Source of the DNA: Allorhizobium ampelinum S4
GTDB taxonomy: Bacteria > Pseudomonadota > Alphaproteobacteria > Rhizobiales > Rhizobiaceae
NCBI RefSeq assembly: GCF_000016285.1
Contig: NC_011989.1
Span: forward strand, 3,662,376 to 3,726,375
DNA length: 64,000 nt
Reading direction: 5' to 3'
Shown here piece by piece: positions 7,459 to 16,364 of the stretch. The translations under genes were made by a program, and so were the position numbers. Within the stretch, counting starts at the first letter, position 1; every line of letters starts with the position of its first letter. The notes beneath the pieces are model-generated. The model did no database searches. It had not been told where the DNA came from and worked only from the letters and a program-made list of their open reading frames with translations.

Positions 7459-9186
7459 CTAAAACAATGCTCCGGCAAACAACTGTTCGTCGTCTTCAAA
7501 AACCTCGGCCTGATCTACGACCATGTCAAAGCCAGCCTGCAAGGGCAGGAAACGCTGATGAATATCGCGCTCCTGCGCCATCGTGTAGATGGCGAAGATT
7601 TTCTGGCTGAGCGGCAGCGCAGCAGCGGGAATAGCCGATAGCGACGGCATATGCCCGCGGGCGCGGTCGGCGATTGCCAGGCAATCCAGCAGCAGGCCAC
7701 CCAATTCGCCATCGAAATCAAGCTTGGTCACCGCCGCGCTGATCCGGCTGAACACCAGCTGACCTTCAGCCCCAAAGGCCTCAAGACCCTTTTCCATATC
7801 CGTCGCAACAACGCGGATCTTATCCAGCGCGAGGTTCAGCGGCTCATGAATATGGTTGATGTCGTCATTGTCGTCGCGGGTCAGCGACGCCGTCGCCTCT
7901 TCGACGCAGCGCATGTCCTCGACAATAGCATCGGCTGGGGTTTCCAGCTTGGCGGCAAAGGTGCGCAATTCTCCACTGACGACATTGACGGACCGGCCGG
8001 CATCACCAAGACGGGAGCAGCGAAGATTGGAATTCAGCGCCATATAGTGAATATCGGTCTTGATCGACCGGATCGTCTCAATGCCTTCCTGGAGCGCCTG
8101 AGCGGACTGGGTAACGGAACTGACGACAGCATCCGATTCATGGCTGCGGTCCTGTACGCGCGCCGAAAGCGCGCAGGCATGGCTGATATCGCTTTCCATC
8201 TTGCGCAGCAGGCTGCGGTCATTGTCACCGCCCGATTGATTCAATTCGTCACGCAGCGCCAGAACGCGGGCAGCATCACTGGTAAAGCTCGACATATTGG
8301 CGGCGATCGATGTGCATTTCTGCCGGAAATCATCCAGGGATTCCTGCAATTGCGCGTGGGCAAGATGCAGGACAGCCTGACGAAGCGCCTCTTTTTCAGC
8401 CGGGTCACGCAATCCGCCAGCCGCAAAAAATTCCTCCAGATAATCCAGGCTACTCTGGATATGCTCAATGCGCTGACGGGTAATGTCACCAATTTGCAAG
8501 GCCGAGAGCACGTTGGCGATCTTGCCCTGAATGGCGCGGGTGAGCCCTTTCACATCATTGGCAATGCCAGCCATCGTCTTGTGCTGGGTTGCCAACTGGT
8601 CGGAGCTTAGGGTCAGCGAGCTGACAATGGTGGGAATGGTGTTGCTGAAATCCGACAAGATGCCATCGGAAAACGCCCGTGCCGTGTCCAACTGGCCGCG
8701 CATACCCGCCAATTGCTCGGCAAACCGGTCGATTTCCTCGGCACCGGACTGGATACGCTCACGGATTTCATCGGCAAAGCCCGAAAATTCGGCAAGCCCC
8801 GCCCCGGTTATCTTCACGGTGATGGCGAATGTGCGCAGGTAGCGAATGGTCTCACGCATTTCCTCGACATGGGAATAGGTCGAGGCACATTGATCGGAGA
8901 TCTGGCTGAAGGAGTCCTGGCGCGCCGATGCCCGTGCGGGCAGCAAGGCGAGATCGGAAACCGTCTTGCGAAGACCCTGGACGGTATCCGTCGTCGTCTT
9001 GCCATCCAAAACGCCGGTCAACTGGTCGAGGCTATCCACCAGACTGCCGAGATTATCCATCACCGATACCAGTACGGCGCCGCCATCGAGAAAGGACTTC
9101 TCGATCCGCGAATGGGCGGAGGCAAGCTTCACCTCAAAATCGGAGTGGGAATTGCCGGTCGAATGGGCCTTGAAAACTGGTCGCAC
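7459..9186 (-). CDS. Cytosolic methyl-accepting-chemotaxis-like coiled-coil protein
   Basis: A 575-residue protein predicted to be almost all helical, with no signal peptide and no membrane segment. Residues about 375-410 (DIHYMALNSNLRCSRLGDAG, then RSVNVVSGELRTFA) match the signalling hairpin of chemoreceptors ([25 protein letters not shown] type) but with substitutions at many invariant residues, for example LRCSRLGDAG for [10 protein letters not shown]. There is no recognisable PAS, GAF or globin sensor, and no CheA, CheW or CheR gene nearby. It may be a chemoreceptor-derived scaffold or a diverged soluble receptor. The start is GTG 9186 behind GAGGTG (spacing about 6). Monocistronic by position. 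Confidence 0.7.
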   Translation of the reverse strand: MRPVFKAHSTGNSHSDFEVKLASAHSRIEKSFLDGGAVLVSVMDNLGSLVDSLDQLTGVLDGKTTTDTVQGLRKTVSDLALLPARASARQDSFSQISDQCASTYSHVEEMRETIRYLRTFAITVKITGAGLAEFSGFADEIRERIQSGAEEIDRFAEQLAGMRGQLDTARAFSDGILSDFSNTIPTIVSSLTLSSDQLATQHKTMAGIANDVKGLTRAIQGKIANVLSALQIGDITRQRIEHIQSSLDYLEEFFAAGGLRDPAEKEALRQAVLHLAHAQLQESLDDFRQKCTSIAANMSSFTSDAARVLALRDELNQSGGDNDRSLLRKMESDISHACALSARVQDRSHESDAVVSSVTQSAQALQEGIETIRSIKTDIHYMALNSNLRCSRLGDAGRSVNVVSGELRTFAAKLETPADAIVEDMRCVEEATASLTRDDNDDINHIHEPLNLALDKIRVVATDMEKGLEAFGAEGQLVFSRISAAVTKLDFDGELGGLLLDCLAIADRARGHMPSLSAIPAAALPLSQKIFAIYTMAQERDIHQRFLPLQAGFDMVVDQAEVFEDDEQLFAGALF

Positions 9187-9346
9187 GAATACACCTCACA
9201 AGAGCGATATTTCGGCACATTAGCTCCAATTCAAGAATGACAGGTAAATTCTGCAAAACATTCGTATCGAATTCGAGATAACGACAATCCTTCAAGGCAG
9301 CCTTCCAGCCGGATGCATTTTCGCACCCGGCCAGCGACTTAAAGGC

Positions 9347-9553
9347 TTATTGTTCACCCAGTTTCATGGACGGATCATAGATCTTGCCCTCGACGGTCTT
9401 CACCACCGCCTGGCCGCAAAAGGTCTGGTTGACGGCAGGGTTGAATGTCAGGCTGGGCGAGCCGTGCAGTTCCCAGCCCTTGTTAAGGGCATCGGTCACC
9501 CGGTGACAGAAGGTGGCGTCGTCGGGACCGGTGAGAAAACGATAGACTTTCAT
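9347..9553 (-). CDS. DUF1737 domain protein
   Basis: A 68-residue protein starting MKVYRFLTGPDDATFCHRVT and continuing DALNKGWELHGSPSLTFNP; the D-A-L-x-x-G-W-E-L-x-G core is the DUF1737 signature. Function unknown. The start at 9553 is preferred over ATG 9562 because AAAGGAT stands about 7 bases upstream of it, while the 9562 start has the AAAGG too close. It begins 5 bases after the stop of the CitE-like gene on the same strand, so the two form an operon. Confidence 0.82.
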   Translation of the reverse strand: MKVYRFLTGPDDATFCHRVTDALNKGWELHGSPSLTFNPAVNQTFCGQAVVKTVEGKIYDPSMKLGEQ

Positions 9554-9558
9554 GGGGA

Positions 9559-10458
9559 TCATCCTTTCTGGATTGAAGATGATGGTCGTGGTTCAAGAAG
9601 AGACAGCTTGGACAGAAGATGCTCGGCTTCGGCGACATGCAGCCGCTCGATCATCCGGCCATCCAGATTGATGACATTGAGATGCGCCGCCTCCGGCGCC
9701 GCAAAAGCCGCGACAATCTCCCGCGCCTCGGCGATGTCGGATTCAGATGGCCCGAAATACCGGTTGGCCGCATCGATCTGGGCCGGGTGGATCAGCATCT
9801 TTCCATCAAAGCCCATCGAACGGCCCTGGCTGCATTCGGCTGCAAAACCGTCAAGATCGCGAAAATCATTGGAAACTGCATCGATAACCTCAAGTCCGTA
9901 AGCACGGGCAGCCAAGACCACCTGCATCAGCCACGGAACCAGATATTGACGGCCAAGGCCCGGTGGCACCCGGGTTTCCTTGCGCAAGTCGTTCAGCCCG
10001 ACCACAAGGCATTCCAGCCCCAGTGCCGCACCCGCACTGGCAAGCTCCGCCGCCGCCAGGACGGCCTTCGGTGTCTCGATCATCGCCCAGAGGGCAGGCC
10101 CCACCCCGGCTGCACTGCGAAGCCGGTGCAGGTCTTCCACCCGTTCAGCCTTGGGCAGCAACACCGCATCCGGCTTGATCGCCTCGACAAGGGCTAAATC
10201 CTCGGCAAACCAGAGAGTATCATTGCTATTGACGCGGATAATGGCTTCACGACCGTTCAAATCCGCGTGTTGCAAAAACCGCCGCAGGATGTCGCGTGCC
10301 TCGGCCTTGCTAGCATCTGCAACCGAATCCTCCAGATCGAAAATCATTCCATCGCAAGGCAGCGACAGGGATTTTTCCAATGCACGAAGGTTGATAGCGG
10401 GAACGCTGATCAACGAGCGACGAAAACGCGGCCTGCGATTGGGCGGATTGGTCTGCAT
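9559..10458 (-). CDS. CoA-ester lyase, CitE/HpcH-HpaI aldolase family
   Basis: A 299-residue TIM-barrel protein of the citrate lyase beta-subunit-like family, which cleaves or hydrolyses CoA esters such as malyl-CoA, citramalyl-CoA or related acids. Visible family features: RSLISVPAINLRALEKSLSL at the first strand, the FDLEDSV metal-binding motif, IIRVNSNDT with the substrate-contacting Arg, LLPKAE, and the Glu of AMIETPKAV as second metal ligand, then LVVGLNDL and GFDGKMLIHPAQI. It is a stand-alone protein with no citrate lyase alpha or gamma genes nearby, so true citrate lyase activity is unlikely. The exact substrate cannot be read from sequence. Followed by the DUF1737 gene. Confidence 0.88.
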   Translation of the reverse strand: MQTNPPNRRPRFRRSLISVPAINLRALEKSLSLPCDGMIFDLEDSVADASKAEARDILRRFLQHADLNGREAIIRVNSNDTLWFAEDLALVEAIKPDAVLLPKAERVEDLHRLRSAAGVGPALWAMIETPKAVLAAAELASAGAALGLECLVVGLNDLRKETRVPPGLGRQYLVPWLMQVVLAARAYGLEVIDAVSNDFRDLDGFAAECSQGRSMGFDGKMLIHPAQIDAANRYFGPSESDIAEAREIVAAFAAPEAAHLNVINLDGRMIERLHVAEAEHLLSKLSLLEPRPSSSIQKG

Positions 10459-10569
10459 GGCAGTTCGCCTTTCGGTTGTTTGACATTCATTGCGACAAGG
10501 GTTGCGACCTCAATAACTCTTGTAAAGCGTCAGGAGAAGCCCCACCTTCAAACCATTGAAAGGAACACT

Positions 10570-10821
10570 ATGATGCAGAACCTTCGTGCTCTTGGATTGC
10601 TCGGCCTTGGGGTCATCGCCTTGACTGCGGCAGCTTTATTGACTTTCTCGCTGACGCTTGTGCTCGGTGCCGTTTTGACGGGAACGCTGGCATGGCGCGC
10701 TTTGACGCTCAAGCCGAAGCCGGTTGCCGTCCACGCCCGCAAACGCCAACCAGGTCAGTCCGAAGAGCAGCAGCCAGTGCGGATTTGGAATGACGGGCGC
10801 GGCACCATCATCGATATGTAA
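10570..10821 (+). CDS. Small predicted membrane protein
   Basis: An 83-residue protein beginning [20 protein letters not shown] and continuing [25 protein letters not shown]: two hydrophobic helices, or one long hairpin. It is followed by a basic linker ([13 protein letters not shown]) and a polar end ([15 protein letters not shown]). An AAAGGA ribosome site precedes ATG 10570. The frame stays open upstream to 10267, but that part overlaps the CitE-like gene and has no coding character. No recognised family. It lies about 130 bases upstream of leuD. Confidence 0.65.
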   Translation: MMQNLRALGLLGLGVIALTAAALLTFSLTLVLGAVLTGTLAWRALTLKPKPVAVHARKRQPGQSEEQQPVRIWNDGRGTIIDM

Positions 10822-10949
10822 TAGGTCGCCGTATACGCGTGAGACCATGCGTCGATGAAGCAAGTGGCTCCAAGATTCTCCTTCAAATCGACAGGCTTTT
10901 CGGTTATGCGAAGAGCCAATCTCATTCAGGTCCAGTGAAGGTAACGTCT

Positions 10950-11555
10950 ATGGAAAAGTTCACGAAGCTCACCGGGGTCGCGGCACCGCTGCCGGTCGTC
11001 AATATCGATACGGATATGATCATTCCGAAGGATTACCTGAAGACGATCAAGCGCACTGGCCTTGGAACAGGCCTGTTTGCCGAAGCCCGCTATCATCAGG
11101 ATGGCTCGATCAATCAGGATTTCGTGCTCAACAAACCAGCCTATCAAAACGCCAAGATCCTGGTCGCTGGCGATAATTTTGGCTGCGGCTCCTCGCGTGA
11201 ACATGCGCCTTGGGCTTTGCTGGATTTCGGCATCCGTTGCGTGATCTCCACCAGCTTTGCCGATATTTTCTACAATAACTGTTTCAAGAACGGCATTCTG
11301 CCGATCGTCGTCAGCCAGGAAAACCTGGAAAAGCTGATGGACGACGCGCAGCGCGGCTCCAACGCTGTGGTGACCGTGGATCTGGAAACCCAGGAAATCA
11401 CCGGCCCGGATGGTGGCAGCATCAGCTTCGAAATCGATGAATTCAAGCGCCATTGCATGTTGAACGGCCTCGATGACATCGGCCTCACCATGGAAAAATC
11501 CAGCGCGATTGCTTCGTTCGAGACGGCCAACGCCGCATCGCGCCCCTGGGCCTGA
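10950..11555 (+). CDS. leuD: 3-isopropylmalate dehydratase small subunit
   Basis: A 201-residue small subunit (swivel domain) of isopropylmalate isomerase, which with LeuC interconverts 2- and 3-isopropylmalate in leucine synthesis. Starts [20 protein letters not shown]; the [14 protein letters not shown] motif, [17 protein letters not shown] and [16 protein letters not shown] are diagnostic. Chosen start ATG 10950 has AAGG about 10 bases upstream; the open frame extends to 10839 but without family support. leuC is not in the window, a common arrangement in rhizobia where leuC lies apart. leuB follows 305 bases later, separated by repeats and a terminator. Confidence 0.96.
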   Translation: MEKFTKLTGVAAPLPVVNIDTDMIIPKDYLKTIKRTGLGTGLFAEARYHQDGSINQDFVLNKPAYQNAKILVAGDNFGCGSSREHAPWALLDFGIRCVISTSFADIFYNNCFKNGILPIVVSQENLEKLMDDAQRGSNAVVTVDLETQEITGPDGGSISFEIDEFKRHCMLNGLDDIGLTMEKSSAIASFETANAASRPWA

Positions 11556-11560
11556 TCCCT

Positions 11561-11661
11561 AAAGCGTGTTGCGGCTTATCAGCCTCAAGCAACACGCTTT
11601 AAGTTTTTGTTTTTACGCATGTCGTTACCGCAAAACCGCTGCACACTTTTGCGCGACATGC
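11561..11661. repeat. Two-palindrome rhizobial-type intergenic repeat
   Basis: First palindrome: AAAGCGTGTTGC (11561-11572) with GCAACACGCTTT (11589-11600), 12 perfect pairs. Second: GCATGTCG (11617-11624) with CGACATGC (11654-11661), and an inner CGCAAAA/TTTTGCG pair. The composite resembles short mosaic elements that are frequent between genes in Rhizobiaceae. It may act as a transcript stabiliser or attenuator. Confidence 0.65.
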
Positions 11662-11723
11662 TCTAGCCCTGGTCCTTGGGCCTGATCTGAAGTAATTCGC
11701 CACAACCCGTGGCAGTCATCGCT

Positions 11724-11750
11724 AAGGCGGAACGCAGGTTCCGCCTTTTT
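11724..11750 (+). terminator. Intrinsic terminator between leuD and leuB
   Basis: A 10-bp stem, AAGGCGGAAC with GTTCCGCCTT, GCAG loop, followed by a T tract. It ends leuD transcription. Confidence 0.82.
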
Positions 11751-11860
11751 CTTTGCCATGTCGCATGGCCAAACCGTACCGTTAGCAGCGCTGGCGTCCT
11801 TGAATTGCCCTTGATCGCCCGATAAAACCGCCGCACTCCTGTTTCAAACGAGGTCGGCTC

Positions 11861-12973
11861 ATGACAGTTCGCACACTCTTCCTTCTTCCTGGCGATGGCA
11901 TTGGGCCTGAAGCCATGAACGAAGTTCGCAAGATCGTTTCCTATATGAATTCCGCGCTGGGTGCCGGCTTCGAGACCGATGAAGGTCTGGTCGGCGGTTG
12001 CGCCTACGACGCTCATGGGGCAGCAATTTCCGAGGCTGACATGGCCAAGGCGATGGCAGCAGATGCCGTGCTGTTCGGTGCCGTCGGTGGCCCGAAATGG
12101 GATGCCGTCGAGTACGACGTTCGCCCGGAAGCCGGTCTTCTGCGGCTGCGCAAGGACCTCGAACTGTTCGCCAACCTGCGTCCGGCGATCTGCTATCCGG
12201 CGCTGGCTTCTGCTTCCTCGCTGAAGCCAGAGCTGGTCGAAGGCCTCGACATCCTGATCATCCGCGAACTGACCGGCGGCGTGTATTTCGGTGAGCCGAA
12301 GACCATTACCGACATCGGCAATGGCCAGAAGCGCGCCATCGACACCCAGGTCTACGACACCTATGAAATCGAGCGGATTTCTGCCGTGGCCTTCGAACTG
12401 GCCCGCACCCGCCGCAATGCGGTCTGCTCGATGGAAAAGCGCAATGTGATGAAATCAGGCGTGCTGTGGAACCAGGTGGTAACAGCGCTGCACAAGGCCA
12501 AGTTCTCCGACGTCAAGCTGGAGCATATGCTGGCCGATGCTGGCGGCATGCAGCTGGTACGCGCGCCAAAGCAATTCGACGTCATCGTCACCGACAACCT
12601 GTTCGGCGACATGCTGTCGGACGTGGCCGCCATGCTGACGGGGTCGCTCGGCATGCTGCCTTCCGCTTCGCTTGGCGCACCGGATGCCAAGACCGGCAAG
12701 CGCAAGGCCCTGTATGAGCCCGTCCATGGCTCAGCACCGGATATCGCTGGCCGCGGCATTGCAAACCCGATTGCAATGATCGCCTCGTTTGCCATGTGCC
12801 TTCGCTATTCCTTCGCCATGGTTGATGAAGCCGACAAGCTGGAAAAGGCCATTGCCAACGTGCTCGACAAGGGAATTCGCACCGGCGACATCATGGCGGA
12901 CGGCTGCAAGCAGGTCGGCACTGTCGAAATGGGCGATGCAATCCTCGCCGAATTCCAGTCCCTGATGAACTGA
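11861..12973 (+). CDS. leuB: 3-isopropylmalate dehydrogenase
   Basis: A 370-residue NAD-dependent oxidative decarboxylase of (2R,3S)-3-isopropylmalate, giving 2-oxoisocaproate in leucine synthesis. Signature stretches: [12 protein letters not shown] at the N-terminus; [17 protein letters not shown] with the substrate-contacting arginines; [12 protein letters not shown]; the catalytic Tyr/Lys region ([20 protein letters not shown]); [22 protein letters not shown] with the metal-binding aspartates; and [18 protein letters not shown] for NAD binding. Full length. Start ATG 11861 follows an ACGAGG site. An imperfect-tail hairpin follows at 12995. Confidence 0.97.
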   Translation: MTVRTLFLLPGDGIGPEAMNEVRKIVSYMNSALGAGFETDEGLVGGCAYDAHGAAISEADMAKAMAADAVLFGAVGGPKWDAVEYDVRPEAGLLRLRKDLELFANLRPAICYPALASASSLKPELVEGLDILIIRELTGGVYFGEPKTITDIGNGQKRAIDTQVYDTYEIERISAVAFELARTRRNAVCSMEKRNVMKSGVLWNQVVTALHKAKFSDVKLEHMLADAGGMQLVRAPKQFDVIVTDNLFGDMLSDVAAMLTGSLGMLPSASLGAPDAKTGKRKALYEPVHGSAPDIAGRGIANPIAMIASFAMCLRYSFAMVDEADKLEKAIANVLDKGIRTGDIMADGCKQVGTVEMGDAILAEFQSLMN

Positions 12974-12994
12974 TCGACGGGATTGATAAGGATT

Positions 12995-13023
12995 TCCAGC
13001 GCAAGACACAGGCTTGCGCTGGA
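12995..13023 (+). terminator. Hairpin after leuB
   Basis: A perfect 11-bp stem (12995-13005 with 13013-13023) and a 7-base loop, 21 bases after the leuB stop. It lacks a proper T tract, so it may be a 3'-end stabiliser rather than an efficient terminator. Confidence 0.5.
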
Positions 13024-13107
13024 ACAGGATTACAGTGTCACATAGTTGAAGACATCCGCCTGTATGTGCTGGTTCTCTGATAAGGGACGCAGCGCACGGG
13101 GGTCGCG

Positions 13108-13914
13108 ATGACAATTCTTGCCAGGATCAAGAGCGGGCGGCGACGTGTGCCGGATTGCCGGACGCGCCTGTGTCTGTTGGCGGGGTCGAGTTTGGTTGTG
13201 TTGATGGCGCTGCTGTTCGATACCGCCATCGGCAATGCGGGCCGCCTGACCTGCCCGGTCTTTTACCGGATTGCCACCGTTCTGACCCGCATCGGCCAAT
13301 CGGACTGGTGTCTTTTGGCGAGTTTTGTGATCGCCGTCCAGGCTGCGGCCAAATCGCGATTGGCCAATACGGTGGAGGAGCGCTTCCGGGCGCTGTTTAT
13401 CGCCATGCTTGGCTGCTACGCCTTTGTGACCATCGCGGGTTCAGGTCTTGCGGCAAATCTGTTGAAACGCGCCCTCGGTCGCGCCCGGCCAGATCAATTC
13501 ACCGATGCCGGCGCCTTCGACTTCCTGCCTTTTGCCAATTCAGCGCGCTTTGAAAGCTTTCCTTCCGGCCATGCCACCACCATCGGAGCGCTGATGATGA
13601 TTGCCGCCCTGATCGCCCCCCGCTACCGGCTGGGTTTTGCCATCGCCGCCCTCTGGCTCGGCATGACAAGGGTGATGGTCGGTGCGCATTACCCGAGCGA
13701 CGTGGTGGCCGGCCTGGGGTTCGGGGCCTGGTTCGCCTGGATCGCAGCGCTCGGCTTTGCCCGTCGCGGACTGGTTTTCCGCCTCTCCTCCGACGGCAGT
13801 CTCGTTCTGCGGCAAAGACTGATCCAGGATAGTGGCCAACGGTATGACATGCCGCAGAGGGCCCAGACACCCCAACAGGAACCGGACCCGTCCTTGTCTG
13901 CGGCTGCGGCGTGA
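13108..13914 (+). CDS. PAP2-family membrane phosphatase
   Basis: A 268-residue integral membrane phosphatase. The three motifs of the type 2 phosphatidic acid phosphatase superfamily are intact: KRALGRARP (residues 120-128), PSGH (152-155) and TRVMVGAHYPSD (187-198), the last two carrying the catalytic histidines. Hydrophobic helices occur at about 24-40, 66-80, 96-118, 157-170, 175-186 and 199-215. Substrates in this family include phosphatidate, undecaprenyl pyrophosphate and lipid A phosphates; none can be chosen from sequence. The Gln/Pro/Ala-rich C-terminus is not conserved. Start ATG 13108 with GGGGG upstream. The gene converges on the symporter gene and shares its terminator. Confidence 0.85.
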   Translation: MTILARIKSGRRRVPDCRTRLCLLAGSSLVVLMALLFDTAIGNAGRLTCPVFYRIATVLTRIGQSDWCLLASFVIAVQAAAKSRLANTVEERFRALFIAMLGCYAFVTIAGSGLAANLLKRALGRARPDQFTDAGAFDFLPFANSARFESFPSGHATTIGALMMIAALIAPRYRLGFAIAALWLGMTRVMVGAHYPSDVVAGLGFGAWFAWIAALGFARRGLVFRLSSDGSLVLRQRLIQDSGQRYDMPQRAQTPQQEPDPSLSAAAA

Positions 13915-13930
13915 TTTTGCAGCAATAAGA

Positions 13931-13962
13931 AAGGCGCCCGGAAAGTGATTTCCGGGCGCCTT
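13931..13962. terminator. Bidirectional terminator between PAP2 and symporter genes
   Basis: A perfect 14-bp stem (AAGGCGCCCGGAAA with its complement) and a GTGA loop. On the minus strand the stem is followed by T-rich sequence, so it serves the symporter gene best, and the plus-strand PAP2 gene less well. Confidence 0.8.
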
Positions 13963-13982
13963 GACGTGTGACGGGAAGAGGA

Positions 13983-15866
13983 TCAGCCGTCGATATCGTT
14001 GTTCTTGGTTTCCTTCAGGAAGATCATGCCGATGATGAAGGACATCCCGGCGATGATGATCGGATACCAGAGGCCGTAATAGATATCGCCCTTGGCTGCG
14101 CTCATCGCGAAGGCCGTTGCTGGCAGCAGGCCGCCGAACCAGCCATTGCCGATATGATAGGGAAGCGACATGCCCGTGTAGCGAATGCGGGTCGGGAACA
14201 TCTCCACCAGCATCGCGGCAATCGGCCCGTAGACCATGGTGACATAGATCACCAGCACCGTCAGCACGGCAATCAGCGGCACCCATTTGACCTGGGCAGG
14301 GTCCGCCACCATCCTGAATGCACCGCCATTGGCAACGGTATAGACCGCCATTTCAGGCGCAGCGGCAGCTGTTGCCTCTTCCGGGGTCAGCAACTTGTCG
14401 GTGACGAGCTTTGCCGTGGGCACCATGGTCTTGGCACCAGTACGGACAGTGTCGGCACTCAGACCCAGTTCCGCATTGGCGGCGATAAAGCCATCAAGCT
14501 TGCTATCGGGGACCTGAACCGGCGCCCGAACCAGCGGATAACCATTCTGTTGCAGGGCGACATTGATCTTTTTCTGCAGGGCGGCATCCAGAGCCTTGGC
14601 GTTGGCGCCAGCCTTGACGGCGTCATAGCTTTCGATCTGACTATCGCCAAGCTTTACCGTCGCAGCCGAGCCAGCCGGGCCGGGCACCACTTCATACGGC
14701 ACCGAATTCTTGGTCAGAAGCGCCGTGGCTATATCGCAAGAGGTGGTGAATTTTGCCGTGCCGGTCGGATTGAACTGGAAGTTACAATCCTTGGGATCGG
14801 CAGTCACCGTTGCCTTCAACGTATCCTGCGCCTGTGCCAGAGCCGGATTGCCAGCCCAGGTCATCGCCTTGAACAGCGGGAAATAGGTCACCATAGCCAG
14901 AAGCAGCCCCGCCATGATGATCGGCTTGCGACCGATCTTGTCGGAAAGCCAGCCGAAGACCACGAAGAACAGCGTGCCGAACGCCAGCGCGATGGCCACC
15001 ATGATATTGGCGGCCTGTGGATCGACCTTCAGAACATTCTGCAAGAAGAACAGCGCATAAAACTGGCCGCAATACCAGACCACTGCCTGGCCTGCGACAG
15101 CACCGAACAGGGCAAGAATAGCAATCTTGGCATTCTTCCACTGGCCGAAAGCTTCAGAAATTGGCGCTTTCGACTGGGTGCCCTCTTCCTTCATTTTCTT
15201 GAAGGCGGGCGATTCGTTCATCTGCATGCGAATCCAGACGGAAATCCCCAGTAGAATGACCGATAAAAGGAAAGGAAGACGCCAGCCCCAGGCAGCAAAG
15301 GCTTCCTTGCCCATGGCTGTCTGGATACCGAGAATGATCAGCAGCGACAGGAACAGGCCCAGCGTTGCCGTGGTCTGGATCCAGGACGTATAGAAACCGC
15401 GACGGCCATGCGGCGCATGTTCGGCCACATAGGTCGCAGCGCCGCCGTATTCACCGCCCAGCGCCAGGCCCTGCAACATGCGCAATATGATCAGGATAAT
15501 CGGAGCAGCGATGCCGATGGTCGCTGACCCTGGTAGAATACCGACCAGAAAGGTCGAGGCGCCCATGATCAGGATGGTGACCAGAAACGTATATTTTCGC
15601 CCGACCAGATCGCCCAGCCGTCCGAACACCAGCGCGCCGAAAGGCCGCACCAGAAAGCCGGCGGCAAACGCCAGCAGCGTGAAAATATTGCGGGTGGTTT
15701 CAGGATATTGGGAAAAGAAGGTCGCGCCGATATAAATCGCCAGCGAACCGTAGAGATAAAAATCATACCACTCGAAAACCGTGCCGAGCGAAGAGGCGAA
15801 GATGACCTTTCGCTCCTCCTTGGTCATGCTGCGCGGCGCGGCGTGCAGGCTTGCGGCATTTGCCAT
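13983..15866 (-). CDS. MFS metabolite:H+ symporter with large internal insertion
   Basis: A 627-residue inner-membrane transporter of the MHS branch of the major facilitator superfamily (the branch with ShiA, ProP and KgtP). Signature features: SSLGTVFEWYDFYLYGSLA at TM1, FGRLGDLVGRKYTF in loop 2-3, RMLQGLALGGEYGGAATYVAEHAP at TM4, and GWLSDKIGRKP in loop 8-9. TM9 is followed by about 190 extra residues (roughly 335-525; NPALAQAQDTLKATVTADPK... to ...AVYTVANGGAFRMV), which are hydrophilic, carry two cysteines and are absent from classic members. TM10-12 then resume (WVPLIAVLTVLVIYVTMVYG). By topology the insert should face the periplasm. Start ATG 15866 has GGAGGAA upstream; an open frame to 16058 has no support. 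The substrate is unknown. Confidence 0.85.
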   Translation of the reverse strand: MANAASLHAAPRSMTKEERKVIFASSLGTVFEWYDFYLYGSLAIYIGATFFSQYPETTRNIFTLLAFAAGFLVRPFGALVFGRLGDLVGRKYTFLVTILIMGASTFLVGILPGSATIGIAAPIILIILRMLQGLALGGEYGGAATYVAEHAPHGRRGFYTSWIQTTATLGLFLSLLIILGIQTAMGKEAFAAWGWRLPFLLSVILLGISVWIRMQMNESPAFKKMKEEGTQSKAPISEAFGQWKNAKIAILALFGAVAGQAVVWYCGQFYALFFLQNVLKVDPQAANIMVAIALAFGTLFFVVFGWLSDKIGRKPIIMAGLLLAMVTYFPLFKAMTWAGNPALAQAQDTLKATVTADPKDCNFQFNPTGTAKFTTSCDIATALLTKNSVPYEVVPGPAGSAATVKLGDSQIESYDAVKAGANAKALDAALQKKINVALQQNGYPLVRAPVQVPDSKLDGFIAANAELGLSADTVRTGAKTMVPTAKLVTDKLLTPEEATAAAAPEMAVYTVANGGAFRMVADPAQVKWVPLIAVLTVLVIYVTMVYGPIAAMLVEMFPTRIRYTGMSLPYHIGNGWFGGLLPATAFAMSAAKGDIYYGLWYPIIIAGMSFIIGMIFLKETKNNDIDG

Positions 15867-16364
15867 TGCTGTTCCTCCAGAACGAGTTCTCCGATGACCG
15901 CGCACCTTCCTCCAAGGCTCAATTCGCGGCTCCGAATTACCAACAGACTGACAGAATTCAGGGAAAATCGAGAGGCATGCTTTGGGCTTATGACTTTCGT
16001 CTAATGTTATAGCCGGTTCGTCGGCATGCAAATGGACAATCCGTTCCGGAATTTGCACGCATGTGACCCCTATTTACAGCGTGAATTTCTTGACACCGGC
16101 ACAAAACCCGGTAAAGGCAAGGACGAAAGGATCATGGAATGCGCGCACTCGGCTTTTACAGTGCTGATCATCTGGAACCGGCAGGATCTGCCCGGGCGAT
16201 GATGGCGTTTGCCATGTCCTCAACCACCAAGGCCAAAACGACGACCAAAACCGTCTGACGTCTCTGGCCTCCGCTCTCTCCCCGGCACGGCCGGGGACAA
16301 GGAAGACGCGGTCACGCGCCTTCCCCCTCAAAAAACCGAGGAGAGACAGAAAGAGAGCAGGAAA
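15867..16364. other. Divergent intergenic region between symporter gene and asd
   Basis: About 500 bases. The symporter promoter should lie in the A/T-richer part near 15950-16020. A TTGACA hexamer occurs at 16090-16095 oriented towards asd, with a poor partner (TAAAGG) 16 bases on. The open frames here lack family features. No repeats seen. Confidence 0.4.

Larger units (their letters stand above)
11556..11860. other. leuD-leuB spacer with palindromic repeats and terminator
   Basis: A 305-base spacer that splits leuD from leuB. It contains a two-hairpin intergenic repeat (11561-11661) and an intrinsic terminator (11724-11750), so leuB probably has its own promoter in the last 100 bases. No open frame of note. 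Confidence 0.55.
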
